DNA of 64,000 bases from assembly GCA_963921195.1 (NCBI GenBank), contig OY992536.1, positions 237,062,023 to 237,126,022 on the forward strand. The letters run 5' to 3'. This stretch comes from Pegoplata infirma (taxonomy: Eukaryota; Arthropoda; Insecta; Diptera; Anthomyiidae). The notes under the pieces are model-generated. The model was given only the letters and a program-made list of their open reading frames with translations, did not search any database and was not told the origin of the DNA. Shown piece after piece: positions 23,905 to 36,602 of the stretch. Position 1 is the stretch's first letter. Every line of letters begins with the position of its first letter. Both the position numbers and the translations under genes were made by a program.

Positions 23905-24911
23905 GAGGCATTCCACACCAAATGTCCAGCGTAAAAAAAACATATGTACCGTAAACTTCTGATTAGGTGATATGGATAGCCCTATATGGAACTTAGAAAA
24001 TTGCGTTTTTGGTTTTTCAATTTTTCAAAAACTGGGCTTAGGAGGCGTGGTCAAATATTGGAAAAATGGTCAAATTTGTGGCGAGTTGCCTTGATTAAAT
24101 ATTTATCACATTAAAACGGAATGCACCACAATGTCAAAAATTTACGTTCTTATATAGTTTTGTATGGGCTATCGATTAAATTTTTTTTTTTTGGAAAATT
24201 TTCAGAACCCGTTCTGAAATTTTCCATTTTTTAAAAAAGTCAATTTATCAAAAATCCGGCCACTTTTTTTTCTTTTTTATTTATTTTTTTAAAAGTTTAG
24301 ATGTAGTTTAGATTTAGTAATTTGCTTGTATTTTCTTGTGTCAACAGAGCGTATGACGAATATTTATGCAATTAATATTACTCATTCGCAACTTTAAAAC
24401 AAAGAAATACAAGCAAATAACAAAATTGTTATGAAATTTAAAGTTCAAATGCGATTTTCTCGAAAAAAAAAGATGAACGTGTTTCTGATTTTTTTTTTGT
24501 GTGGATGGACAAACATCTAAACTTTTAAAAAAATAAATAAATAAAAAAAAAAGTGGCCAGATTTTTGATAAATTGACTTTTTTAAAAAATGGAAAATTTC
24601 AGAACGGGTTCTGAAAATTTTCCAAAAAAAAAAGTTTTAATCGATAGCCCATACAAAACTATATAAGAACGGAAATTTTTGACATTGTGGTGCATTCCGT
24701 TTTAATGTGATAAATATTTAATCAAGGCAACTCGCCACAAATTTTACAATTTTTCCAATATTTTACCGCGCCTCCTAAGCCCAGTTTTCGAAAATTTGAA
24801 AAACCAAAAACGCAATTTTCTTAGTTACATATAGGGCTATCCAAACAACCTATTCAGAAATTTACGGGACAGATGTTTTTCTGTAGCGGGACATTTGGTG
24901 TGGAATGCCTC
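23905..24911. mobile_element. Foldback element FB-A, copy 2 (intact, 1 kb)
   Basis: GAGGCATTCCACACCAAATG at the left and its complement at the right, ATAT on both sides (23901-23904 and 24912-24915). The arms of roughly 440-500 bp are close to perfect inverted repeats around a short loop (about 24345-24400). This is the reference for the insertions in copies 1 and 3. Non-coding. Confidence 0.9.
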
Positions 24912-25159
24912 ATATGCATGCCAAATTGCAATAGCCCAGCTCTTTTATTTTGGAATGCATCGTGCCATCTACAGACAGACAGACGGATATACGAACATTC
25001 ATAGAATGTCTTAGAATCGATCATGGATCAATAATATATATACTTTATGGAGTCCCCGACCGATATTTCGATGCGTTACAAACGTAATGACAAAGTGAGT
25101 TGGTTACTGTGGTTGGAGGGTATAAAAATCAAAGTCAAAATTATTCAAAATCTGGTATG

Positions 25160-26710
25160 GGTGTATACTCACTTTGTATGTAATGCATCGAAATATCGGT
25201 CAAGGACCCCATAAAGTATATATATTAATAATGAGTGATCGATTCTAAGACATTCTAGCTATTTCCGTCCGTCTGTCTGTCCCTCCGTCCGTCTGTCCGT
25301 CCATTCGTCTGCCCGTCCATTCGTCTGCCCGTCCGTCTGTGGAAGACAGTCCAAAATAAAGAAGCTATATTCCTGAAGCTTGGCAGCAATATGTCTGATG
25401 GTCATAGGCTGGTTTAGTTCGGAGATGGGCAAAATCGGACCAGGGGGAAATGTTTCCTCTTGAAGAACTAAACCAACCATAAAATAAATCCATTTTTTAC
25501 CGGTTTTATTATAGCAAATGAAACATTTTAACTTCGGGAAAAAGTTCTTAGCTCTGCACTTGGAAAAAAAATTTCGGTCCGCCCCTTTTTAAAAGTGTGG
25601 TTATTAAATAACACTACGTGACAGTTTTTTGACCAAATGTATCTGACAACTAGTCTTTATGTACAATTGTCCGCTGAATCCGAATATGAAGTCAGAATAC
25701 TCAAAAGTAGAACAGTTTTCGAGATATTCGAAAATTAGAGTTAATTGTGTTTTTAAAAAAGATAATGTCACTTAAATGCAAATATCTTCCAAACTATTCG
25801 TCGATTTTTGTATTTCTTTTTTTTTAATGAAAGATAATAAAATTACTCAAAAAAACCATGGGTCGCTTGTGAAGATTAGTCAAGAAATGACAGAGTTACA
25901 GTGGACAAAATTTGAAACTTCATGAAAAATTTGATAATTTTTTGCAATTTTGCTCTTTTCAAGTTATTTTTTTTAAACCAAACAATTAAAAATTATAATG
26001 TTTTATTACATTGGACATTATTTTATTTCAATACGAACATTTTGCGCCCAACAAGACCCAGATTGGTGCAAAAATGACAAAGCTACAGAAGATTTAGTGA
26101 ATTAACCCACTTTTCATTACTAACATTTAGCTTTGTATATTTACTTGTTTTTTTTTTTTTAAATCGAAAAGTAGGATAATTCAATTAATCTACTGTAACT
26201 TTGTCATTTTTGCACCGATCTGGATCCTATTGGGCACAAAATGTTCGTATTGAAATAAACTAACGTTCTAAGTGATAAAATTAAAAAAAAAATTTATTGT
26301 TTGGTCTTAAAAAAATAAGTTGAAAAGAGCAAATAACGGTAATTTTCTCGATTTTCTCGTAAATATCTCGAAAACTGTTCTACTTTTGACCATTCTGACT
26401 TCATATTCGGATTCAGCGTTCGGATTTACATAGAGATTAGGTGTCAGATTCATTTGGTCACGACTTTGTTGAAAATTTGTGACACAGTGTAATTATTTTA
26501 AAAAGGATTATATTGTATTACTTAAGCACAAAAAGCATAATTAATGAATTTGTAAACATAAACCGCAGGGAGAAAGTGACCCCAATGACCTCTGTTTGCC
26601 CCCACCAGCAACCCAAAAAAAACGCCAATGTTAATTCTTTTTTTTATTTGTTTAAATGTTGGAGGTTATCAAAGATTCGGCACAGCCGAACTTAAAACTT
26701 TTAGTTGTTT
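25160..26710 (+). mobile_element. HINE-like element, type B, split by FB-D
   Basis: Lacks the first hairpin and starts near GTATACTCACTTTG, head to head with the HINE ending at 25126. It has CATCGAAATATCGGTC, CCCCATAAAGTATATATATT, a GTCY/GTCC array at 25267-25340 and a type B body. The 3' hairpin ATTCGGCACAGCCGAA (26675-26690) is followed by TTAGTTGTTT. Interrupted by 25611-26490. Non-coding. Confidence 0.75.
25611..26490. mobile_element. Foldback element FB-D
   Basis: Ends ACACTACGTGACA and (complement) ACACTGTGTCACA. Arms of about 400 bp share GCTGAATCCGAATATGAAGT, GTAGAACAGTTTTCGAGATA and CATTTTGTGCCCAATAGGA-type text in complement. Located within the body of a HINE. No gene. Confidence 0.75.
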
Positions 26711-26768
26711 TAGTTAAGATTTTTGTCTATAAAAACAAAAAATTCAGAAGCGCGTTTTTCGTTTTTTT
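26711..26768. other. Short spacer
   Basis: AT-rich join between two HINEs. Confidence 0.4.
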
Positions 26769-26799
26769 TATACCCTCCACTTAGTGACAGATGGTATAT

Positions 26800-29157
26800 G
26801 AGGCATTCCACACCAAATGTCCCGCTAGAGAAAAACATGTGTCCCGTAAATTTCTAAATAGGTTGTTTGGATAGCCCTATATGGAACTAAGAAAATTGCG
26901 TTTTTGGTTTTTTAAATTTTCAAAAACTGGGCTGAGGAGGCGTTGTCAAATATTGGAAAAATGGTCAAATTTGTGTCGAGTTGCCTTGATTAAATATTTA
27001 TCACATTAAAACGGAATGCACCACAATCTCAAAAATTTACATACTCATATAGTTTTGTATGGGCTATCGATTAAAATTTTTTTTTTTGGAAAATTTTCAG
27101 AACCCGTTCTGAAATTTTCCATTTTTTAAAAAAGTCAATTTATCAAAAATCCGGCCACTTTTTTTTTTTTTTTTTAATTTTTTTTTTAAGTTTAGATGTT
27201 TGTCCATCCACACAAAAAAATTCAGAAACACGTTCGTCGTTTTTTTCGAGAAAATCGCATTTGAATATTGAATTTCACGACAATTTTGGAATTTCCTTGT
27301 ATTTTCTTGTTAAAACATAGCGTATGAGTAACAAATTTTTGCGAAACCAACGAGTTGATCCCATTTTAATTATTTTTTCATTTGTGGTGCAATATAGAGA
27401 TGGGCGTGATGCGATTTGACCCACGCAAGAAATATTAAAGTCACTGACGACTCGTTATTATTTTTAGGTTACTTGTGCAATCACGTGAGTCAATTTACTG
27501 TTACTCACGCAGTTTTTGATTACGCTCACGGTTGTTCACTCACGCTTATGATGATTTTACAAAAATAATAAAAACAACAAATTTTCTACGAAAAAAGCAC
27601 TGAAAACGGAAACTCAAAAAACAGTAAAATTCCAACAAAAAAATAGTTAAAAATCACAAAAACTTACTTAAGAAAAATTTTAAGCATTCACTCATCTCGC
27701 AAAAATTGGACTTCCTAATCACTCACGAAATGTTCTACTCACGCTACCTCTTTAATATCGTGAATAGCTTAGTACGTGACTCGCGAGTCAATTTTTTCAA
27801 ATGTTGAACGTTAAAGGATATGTACCTATAATGTAGTGTCCGATTTATTGCTCCCGCTTAAATGCGCTTATCCAAAATATTAAATAAATCAGAAGGATAT
27901 TGATGCATTTACATAAAAAAACTCTTATAAACGCACATCAAGTGATCTTAAGATTTTGAACTCATTTTAGTGTTGATATTTCAGTAAAATTTTTATGAAA
28001 CTACTCTTACCAGTTTTAGGCATTTAAGCGAGTAATTCTGTATTTTTTTTTAATTTAAATTGAAATCTTTATGAAATCTTAAAACAAATTTTTTTAACAA
28101 TTGACGATTTGTTTTCGATATAAACGGTCAGAAGGACATTGATGCATATCTAAAAAAACTCTTATAAACGCATCTTATCAGTTTTACGCATTTAAGCATT
28201 TTACGCATTTACGCATTTAAGCATTTACGCATTTTACGCATTTAAGCGAGATGAGTGAATGCTTAAAATTTTTCTTAAGTAAGTTTTTGTGATTTTTAAC
28301 TATTTTTTTTTTAATTTTACTGTTTTTTTTTTTGAGTTTCCGTTTTCAGTGCTTTGTTTTCATAGAAAATTTGTTGTTTTTATTATTTTTGTAAAATCAT
28401 CATCAACGTGAGTGAGCAACCGTGAGCGCAATCAAAAATTGCATGAGCGTGAGTAACAGTAAATTGACTCACGTGATTGCACAAGTAAACTAAAAATATT
28501 AGCGAGTCGTCAGTGACTTTAATATTTCTTGTGTGGGTCAAATCACTTTCACGCCCATCTCTATATTGTACCACACATGAAAAAACAATTATAATGGGAT
28601 CAACTCGTTGGTTTCGCAAAAATTTGTTACTCATACGCCATGTTTTAACAAGAAAATACAAGGAAATTCCAAAATTGTCATAAAATTCAATATTCAAATG
28701 CGATTTTCTCGAAAAAAACGACGAACGTGTTTCTGAATTTTTTTGTGTGGATGTACAAACATCTAAACTTTAAAAAAAAAATTACAAAAAAAAAAAAAAA
28801 AGTGGCCGGATTTTTGATAAATTGACTTTTTTAAAAAATGGAAAATTTCAGAACGGGTTCTGAAAATTTTCCAAAAAAAAAAATTTAATCGATAGCCCAT
28901 ACAAAACTATATAAGAATGTAAATTTTTGAGATTGTGGTGCATTCCGTTTTAATGTGATAAATATTTAATCAAGGCAACTCGACACAAATTTGACCATTT
29001 TTCCAATATTTGACCACGCCTCCTGAGCCCAGTTTTTGAAAAATTGAAAAACCAAAAACGCAATTTTCTTAGTTCTATATAGAGCTATCCATACAACCTA
29101 TTCAGGAATTCGTGCGACACGTGTTTTTTTCGCTGGACATTTGGTGTGGAATGCCTC
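26800..29157. mobile_element. Foldback element FB-A, copy 3, extended by a central MITE
   Basis: GAGGCATTCCACACCAAATG and its complement at the ends, ATAT on both sides. The arms match copy 2 but continue inward past CGAAACCAACGAGTTGATCC into a TAGAGATGGGC element, so the palindrome runs about 900 bp per side with an internal loop near 27700-28250. Total 2.36 kb. Confidence 0.85.
27395..28563. mobile_element. hAT-like MITE TAGAGATGGGC, copy A
   Basis: Ends TAGAGATGGGCG and CGCCCATCTCTA. The interior is rich in ACTCACG/CGTGAGT motifs. Its flanks (GTGCAATA / TATTGTAC) are the symmetric arms of FB-A, so a duplication cannot be tested. Near 28185-28255 there is a run of ACGCATTTAAGCATTT units. 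Confidence 0.7.
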
Positions 29158-29714
29158 ATATATAAGTTTGTCATTCCGTTTGTAGCTCATCGAAATATCG
29201 GTCTGGGACTCCATAAAGTATATATATTCATGATGCCCGTCTGTCCGTCTGTCTGTCTGTGGAAAATGCTCTCACGGACAAAATATTCCACAGAAACTTA
29301 CTGAAACTTAACATATTGATTAGAAGTTCTCCCTAGAAGTTTGGTATTGCATTTGAGCGATATCGGTTCAGAGGTTCAAAAGTTATGAACGAAAATGTAA
29401 GCACACCTCAAAAATTTCAGTACATTCAACATAACCTAAAAATACAAAATGCTTTAATTCGGCTTCTGGTTGACATATGTGAACATAATTGAACACCAAA
29501 TGGTATTTAAACAAGAACGAACATATTTTTTTGACAAAGAAAGAAAAAAATCGCTCATTTTTTTTTTACCAAAGTTTTTTTTCGCGGAAATTTTTTTTTC
29601 ATTTATTTTTTTTTTAAGTAATTTCCTTTTAAATAAAGTTTTTTGCAATAATCTTTTTGAAATTGTGGAGGGTATCACTACATTCGGCAAGGCCGAATTT
29701 AACTTTTTACTTGT

Positions 29715-30507
29715 ATTTTTTTAAATCGCATTTAAATACTGAATTTTATAACAGAAATCATCAGATTATTTTGCTAATTTTACAGACATTTTTAGTGATC
29801 CTGTTTTCAAGATAATTTTTTAGTTTTTTTAAGAATCAATTTTTTGAAAAATAATCTTAAAAAACAGCATAATAAAATCTTAAAAAAAAATTCAATCGCT
29901 TTTCTAGTATTTTTTTAAAAAATTATGTCCAAATTATTTTGTTAGTATTTTCTACATAAATAAAATATATCTGAGATCAGAAGATTTTCTGATAATTTCA
30001 GCTGATTTTTCTGCTGCCTTAACAGATTTTGCTGCTGTTTTGACAGATTTTCTCATATGGATCATAATGGGTGTATTTTCAGCAGATTTTCCTGTTGATT
30101 GGATTTATTTTAAGTGTGGGTTTATCAAAAAATGTGAACCCTCCCAAAAAAAGATTTAAATCATAACCCATCACAAAAATTGTCAGATTTTTAAACATTC
30201 AGAAAAAAATCATTTACAAAAATATTTTTCAAAAATTAAAAATTTGCCGATTCTGTGCCATTTTTGTAAGATGTATTCTCGTATTCTTTAAAAAATTAGA
30301 AGATTCTAAACATTTTTCTCATATAAATTTTTCAGATTAAGCATATTCTGTGCAAAAATTTTTATTTCAGAATTATTATTTACAAAGAAAAATGTTGCAA
30401 TTTCCAAACATTGTTTTCTGATTTTTTCTAGAAGAATTTTTTTGTAGAAGAAAAAAAACCGGTTTTGCTAAATTTATTATAATTACTCAATTCTTAGATT
30501 TATTTTT
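29715..30507. repeat. AT-rich stretch with CAGATTTT/CTGCTG repeats
   Basis: 30000-30110 holds loose repeats of CAGATTTTGCTGCTGTTTTG. The rest is AT-rich with AGAAAAA/TTCAGATT motifs like those of 31550-31770 and 54500-55260. No gene. Confidence 0.45.
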
Positions 30508-31374
30508 TATACCCTCCACTCTAGTGATAGAGGGTATATATAAGTTTGTCATTCCGTTTGTAACACCTCGAAATATTGGTCTAGGACCCCATAAAGTATA
30601 TATATTCATGATCCTCGATCGATTTTAAGACGATCTAGCGATGTCCGTCCGTCCGTCCGTCCGTCTGTCCGTCTGTCTGTCTGTCTGTTGAAAACACGCT
30701 AACTTTTGAAAGACTTTACGGAGGGTCCTGACGTTTGGCATATATGTTGGGCATTTACCTGGTCAGGTTGGTATTGCAATCCAGCGAAATCGGTCAAGTG
30801 GTTCAAAAGTTATAAGCAAATGAGTGAATTTCGGCAAGGGTTTTTCTGGAATTTACGAGATAAAACACACGGTAACTTTCGAACGGAAATTCTGAGGGTG
30901 CTCAAGTGTGGCACATATATTTGCCGTTCCTTTTGGCTGATCCGTGTTGAATTTCAGTTAAATCGGTCCAGTGGTTCAAAATTTATTAGCAAAACCCTAA
31001 ATTTCAGATTCGCCTCACCTTAAACTCACGTGTTGAAAACCCGTTAAACATGTTTTAAAAACATTGGTAAGTCACAAAAATATTTTACAACGCATTTTTG
31101 TCACTCAAAAATATTTTTACACTAAAAGAAAAAAAAAATACACTCGAAAAAAATTTTACACTCAAAAAAAATTTTACACTCAAAAAAAAATTTAGTAAAT
31201 TATTTTTTTTTTTTTTCAAAAATTAGTTAAAAAAAAGTTTTTTTACACAAAATAATATATTTTTAATCAAAAATGTTATTTTTTCACTCTAGAAAATTTA
31301 CTATAACTTAAAAAGGGCATTGTGGAGGGTATTCATAGATTCGGCCAAGTCGAATTTAAATTTTCTACTTGTTT
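30508..31374 (+). mobile_element. HINE-like element, type A, complete
   Basis: 867 bp from the TATACCCTCCACTCTAGTGA hairpin to ATTCGGCCAAGTCGAAT and CTACTTGTTT. Order: hairpin, TATATATAAG, GTCATTCCGTTTGTAACACC, CCCCATAAAGTATATATATT, (GTCC/GTCT)n at about 30643-30690, body with GGTATTGCAATCCAGCGAAA, an ACACTCAAAAAAA minisatellite at 31100-31200, and the 3' hairpin. This is the best reference copy for the type. Non-coding; the reading frame across the GTCY flank is incidental. Confidence 0.9.
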
Positions 31375-32625
31375 AAATTATTTCCTTTTCTTTTTTAAAA
31401 AATTTTCAAAAAAAAAAAAAAAATCCGATTCTAAGACATTCTGAGAAAATTTTCCAAAACAGATTTACTGACGATATCAATTTTTATAAGATTTTAAGAT
31501 GTTTATCCTACCAACATTTTTTTATGTACAACAAATTAAAGTCCTGTAACATTTTCCTAATTCATTTATAATTGTCACGTTCACAACAATTTTGCCTAAA
31601 GAAATGTCTTTCCATAATAAGAACTTCCAGATTGACAGATAATTTTTTCATAGAAAGTTTTCAGATTAAATCACAATTTTTCTTAAAAAATTTTCAGATT
31701 TTTTCTTTAAAAATTTTAAAATTTTTTTTATAAAAAATTTTCGGATTTCGAGATTTTTTTCCTTTTCTCTTTCTATTTTTTCCCTTTCCTCCCCCCTTGT
31801 ACCCTCGTAAGCTTTAGCAAATATTATTGTATATACTCATTGGATTTTTGACCCCAGGTTCTCTGTATTGGTAAGTTCTCTGCTTTGAACAGAAAATTCA
31901 TCTCTGCTTTGAACAGAAAATTTCTTTAAAAATTCGGCCACTTAAGAATAAAACCAAAAAAGGAAATTTGTCGGATTTAAGGGCTTGGGCCACAAAAACT
32001 GAAAAGTTGTATCAAATCGAGAAGGCGATTTGATACAACATTTCTGATGACAGATTCGTGCTTAGGATGCCAAAATTCTTTAGAAAATGTATTCAAGATG
32101 TCTGGGTAAAAACCGTGTAGAGTGGTGTAATATTTTTTTGGTAAAATGCAAGTATCCTGATGTTCTAATTTTACTTTTATATAGCAGCTTACAATTAGTT
32201 GGAAATATACATAAATATTGTTTTGTTTGCAAATGCATATGTAAAACAAATGTAATTGAAAGCAAATTAGCGTTTAATGCATTTTTTTTGTGTTATGCAA
32301 GTATTTATTCATAATTTCAAAAATGTTTTCAATATAATCTATTGTATGTGTTGTTATTTGAGTGTTTTAGCTAAATATGTTTTTGTGATTTGAAAACCAC
32401 AAAATTAGGTTTTCAAAGTTGTACTAAAAAAACCCGACCTAACACCATGTATGCATTTATTTATTCGTGTTTTGAGGTGTGAAATATTGTTTTCATGCTC
32501 GAATGTACTTACTACAAACATATATTAGTATTTTAAATTACAAATTAATATTTATTATTTGAAAATAAAATTAAATGCATAAATAATACACCAAATGGTA
32601 TATAAGGGAGGCTTAACTTTTATAT
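31375..32625. other. AT-rich stretch with one shared repeat
   Basis: 31555-31770 (CACGTTCACAACAATTTT, CATAATAAGAACTTC, TCAGATTTTTTC) matches 55018-55245. 31980-32600 shows no gene, terminal repeat or RNA and could be single-copy. Confidence 0.5.
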
Positions 32626-33386
32626 CAAGTGAAAAAATCGATTAAATCTGATCTAATCTGTTTGGATCTGATAATTATCCGACAAAAATTAAAAAAAAAA
32701 TCGTTGAAAAGTAACTGGATAATATACATTTGAAACTAGAGACTAAATGTAGTAAAACTGCATTTACAGTTTTTCATTTCATTATTCTGTCTTTAAAATT
32801 TTAAAGAATTAAATTTTATAAAATACTTTTTTAATATTTATACTTGTCCTAGGATGACACCTTTCAAACTGTATCCTTCAATATCTACCAAAATGTTCAA
32901 CAAAATATTTTGATAAAGTTTTCAAAGGACTTCACATCCTTTTATCCTGATATGTCAACTACAAAAAAATGAAAAATTTAGGGGAAATCCTCCTTTTTCA
33001 TTTGCCGTCACCAGTGGCATGCTAGGACAAGTGCAAATATTTCAGAATTATTTTATTTATTTATCCTTTAAAACTTTGAAGTCCTTTTTAAAGTAAACAG
33101 GATCAAGAAATGAAAAACTGTAAATGCAGTTTTACTCCATTTGATCTGTACTTTGAGACGTATATCATCCTGTTCATGTTTAATATTGGCTGTCAGACGG
33201 TGTAATACCAAATTTTATATAATTGTATAGTATCATCTGTGTTTGATCCGAAATTTGTCCCCAATTTCGGGATATGGATTAGATGTAGCTAGATCTCGAA
33301 TATCGGGACGAATCTCGTATCTTCTAGATCTCATCAGAAACAATTGATATAATCAGAACAACAGATCAGATAAGATTTTTCACTTG
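32626..33386. mobile_element. MITE with CAAGTGAAAAA termini and nested inverted repeat
   Basis: Left CAAGTGAAAAAATCGATTA and right GATTTTTCACTTG, with AT on both sides. Subterminal AAATCTGATC/GATCAGAT motifs as in 22383-22632. Inside, 32708-32785 and 33105-33175 are inverted copies (GTAAAACTGCATTTACAG and complement), apparently a second foldback. Non-coding. Confidence 0.65.
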
Positions 33387-34204
33387 ATTTTATCACCAAT
33401 CATTAAAATTCAGACAAAATTACTTATGTTCAATCCCGTGGAGAAATTGATTACATCTGATCTGTTAAGATCTAATTATATTAATTGTATCTAATAAGAT
33501 CAGCTACACACAAAAAAACCATTATCATTATTTTTTGAGCAAGTTTCCATGCTTTTTAACAAAAAAATTTCAACAGAAATTTACATTTTGTTTGTAAATG
33601 TTTTTTTTTTTTGTAATTTTACAAATTTTCAAGGTAATTTTACAAAAAAATCTAGTTAATGCACTAGAATTCCTTGTAAGTTTTATTGCGTCAAAAAAGT
33701 TGAAAATTTACAATTTTATTTGTAAAAAGCTTGTAAAATTACAAAAAGTTCAAACTTTAAATTAGGAATTCGCGTAAAATTGGAGGTAGCAAAAAATCTA
33801 GTAAAGCTACGAGAATTCCTTGTAAGTTTTATCGCGTCAAAAAAGTTGTAAATTTACAATTTTATTGGTAAAAAGCTTGTAAATTTACAATTTTATTGGT
33901 AAAAAGCTTGTATAGTTACAAAATTATTGGTAAAAAGCTTGTGAAATAGGAGGTAGCAAAAAATAAAAATAACAAAATTTTCTTGTCATAGAATTCTGTT
34001 CGTTATTAAGATGCACAGTTGCATCTTGTAAAAGTAGTGTTTATTATTTCGCATTAATTAAGTCGATTTTAAACTTTTTAACAAAAAAATATATTTATAC
34101 ACTCTTTTTTGGGAATTTTAAAGGATATTTAAGGGCTTCAAGTCATATCTTTTCTTTTTTTTTTTTGAAAACAATTTGTTCTATTTTTTATTAAATTTTT
34201 AACA
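33387..34204. repeat. MITE fragments with TTGTAAATTTACAA repeats
   Basis: 33435-33505 is a fragment with AAATTGATTACATCTGATCT as in the preceding element. From 33507 (TA then CACACAAAAAAACC) to about 33960 there are tandem units of TTGTAAATTTACAATTTTAT and GGTAAAAAGCTTG, shared with 49605-50040 and, inverted, 53745-53960. The right terminus is not recognised. Confidence 0.5.
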
Positions 34205-36602
34205 TAGACTGGTTCCATTTAAAATAGCATAGGCAATCAGCCGATGGTAGTTCAATTTATCCAAAAAATAACATATCCATTCTTCTGACTTTTATTGAAT
34301 TTCGGTTTTTGTTATTTAGTCGAAATTGTGAATGGTTCGCGTTTTATCGCTATTCAAAGTTGGTATTTTGCCACAATTTTATGAGAAATACATAATGTTT
34401 AAATGATCGTATCTTTGGAACGCATCATCCGATTATCACGAAATAAAGCGCAAAATAATGGTTATGTCCTGCATTTAAAATAAAATTTTGAAAAAGGATA
34501 GGATGCTTAGCAAAAAGGATATTGAAATTAAAAAAATGTCCTTGATTTGAAAATATCTCAAAATGCGTATCTTTAATTTTCCTTTATTTTTTTGCACATA
34601 TAGCCCAAAATGTACCTGACAACATATGCAAATCCCAAATTGGGGTGATAAGCGGTTTAATTGTAAACGCGGTTTCATGAAACGCCTTATTGATTTTTGA
34701 TAATTACTCTCGTTTACAAATGAAAAACAATTTTTGCGCACTAACCGCGAATAATTTTTTTATATGTATTTTTGATCGCTAAACCCAAAAATTTCATTAA
34801 AACAACATTTCGCGAATACATTTTTGTTAATTGAATTTTTTAGCGTTTTTTGGAGGTATTTTAACTGTTTTGCTTATATCTTAAATTCTGTTTATCTGAT
34901 CTTCTCGCAATAAAAACCAAACTAAAGATAATCAAATTTCCAACAAATCCTACATTCATAATTTTTTCATCAGTTCATAGCTTTACGCGCAAATAATTTT
35001 TTTAGCGTTATTTGGAGGTATTTTGACTATTTTTCTTATAGCTTGAGTTCCGTTCATCTGATCTTTTCGCAATAAGAACCAAATTAAAGACAATCAAATT
35101 TCCAACAAATTCTTTATTCATTATTTTTATATCAGTTCATAACTTTACGCACAATAAGCAAACAAGGAAAAACAATTTTTCATTAACAAAGCTTTTTCAT
35201 TTCTTAAAAATTTTAAAAACAGAAATTGTAAAAAATTATCAATTTTTTTTTTGTATTTTATCATGTATATTCATATAATTTGTGATAACTTCGGAGTAAA
35301 CCTATAGATTTTCATCAAATCAACTTTATTATATTTCTAAATGTTCAGGCTTTGCAGATAAATAAAAAGATGTAATTAATTGCAAATATTTCTATTTCTT
35401 AAACTTTTTTTTAAATGATTTGTTAATCAAAAAACTTATTTTAGTCATATGTTTGCCTATTGAACGGAAAGCCTTGAACTGATAAATGATGAATGTAGGA
35501 TTTGTTGGAAATTTGATTGTCCTTAATTTGGTTCTTATTTCGGAAGGATCAGATAAACGAAACTCAAGATATAAGAAAAATAGTCAAAATACCTCCAAAT
35601 AACGTTAAAAAATTTGTTTGCGCGTAAAGCTATGAACTGATGAAAAAATGATGAATGTAGGATTTGTTGGAAATTCGATTGTCTTTAGTTTGGTTTTTAT
35701 TGCGAGAAGATCAGATAAACAGAACTTAAGATATAAGCAAAATAGTAAAAATACCTCCAAAAAATGCTAAAAAATTAATTAAACAAAAATGTATTCGCGA
35801 AATGTCGTTTTAATGAATCTTTTGAGTTTAGCGATCCAAAATACATACAAAAAAATTATTCGCGGTTAGTGCGCAGAAATTGTTTTTCATTTGTAAACAA
35901 GAATTATTAAAAAAATCAATAAGTCGTGTCATGTAACCACTTTTATAAACAAACCGCTTATCACCCCAATTTGGGATTTGCATATGTTGTTAAGTACATT
36001 TTGGGCTACACACAAAGAAAAAGCTTCATTAATATAATGAAACTCATCATAAAAGTTCGTCCAATGAAACTGTTTCATTATATTTATGAAATTTTTCATA
36101 AATATTCATAGTATTTATGAAACATTTCATTATATTTATGAACATTTTCATAATATTTATGAAAACTTCATTAAAATGTTTCATTGGACGAACTTTTATG
36201 ACAAATTATTTTACAGTTCTTTGAGTGTATATGTGCAAAAAAATATAGGAAAATTAAAGATACGCATTTTGAGATATTTGCAAATAAATGACATTTTTTT
36301 AAATTCAATATCCTTTTTGCAAAGCATCCTATCCTTTTTCCTTTTTTTAAGTGCAGGACATAACCATTATTTTGCGCTTTATTTCGTGGCAATCGGATGA
36401 TGCGTTCCAAAGATATGATCATTTAAACATTGTGTATTTATCATACAATTGTTGCAAAATACCAACTTTGAACAGCGATAAAACGCGAACCATTCACAAT
36501 TTTTACTAAATAACAAAAACCGAAATTCAACAAAAATCAGAAGAACATATATACCAATTTTTGAGACAATTAAAATAGGTAAGGCCGAAAAAGTGTTTTT
36601 TT
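34205..36602. mobile_element. Foldback element FB-B, copy 2, loop inverted
   Basis: Same outer ends and orientation as 12816-14985 (left GACTGGTTCCATTT; right AAATAGGTAAGGCCGAAAAA). The arms are the same inverted repeats of about 1 kb. The central loop (about 35160-35455) reads as the reverse complement of the loop in copy 1. A 219-bp MITE (36009-36227) is inserted in the right arm. Non-coding. Confidence 0.85.
36009..36227. mobile_element. Palindromic MITE, TSD TA, inside FB-B
   Basis: Left CACACAAAGAAAAAGC, right GTTCTTTGAGTG, TA on both sides. The empty site (GGGCTATATGTGC) is present in FB-B copy 1. The interior is a chain of TTTCATTATATTTATGAA-like palindromes. Confidence 0.85.

Larger units (their letters stand above)
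23541..25126 (-). mobile_element. HINE-like element, type B, with two nested insertions
   Basis: On the minus strand it begins at 25126 (TATACCCTCCAACCACAG), with CATCGAAATATCGGTCG, the GTCY block near 24973-24985, and a body with AAAATCGG/GGGGAAAAAGTTC-type text. It ends in a decayed hairpin (AAATTCGACTTGGCC on the plus strand, 23557-23573). A 117-bp MITE (23631-23747) and an FB-A copy (23905-24911) are inserted. Non-coding. Confidence 0.75.
26769..29714 (+). mobile_element. HINE-like element split in its TA block by FB-A
   Basis: 5' hairpin TATACCCTCCACTTAGTGAC at 26769, interrupted at 26800-29157, resumed with ATATATAAGTTTGTCATTCC (29158), a GTCT/GTCC array at 29236-29260, and a body. It ends with the hairpin ATTCGGCAAGGCCGAA (29682-29697) and TTTTTACTTGT. 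The insertion point is the same TA block used by FB-C at 10733. Confidence 0.8.

Noticed and set aside
29454..29724. Overlapping frames on both strands
   Set aside because: Both lie in the 3' part of a HINE with T runs; not conserved in other HINE copies.
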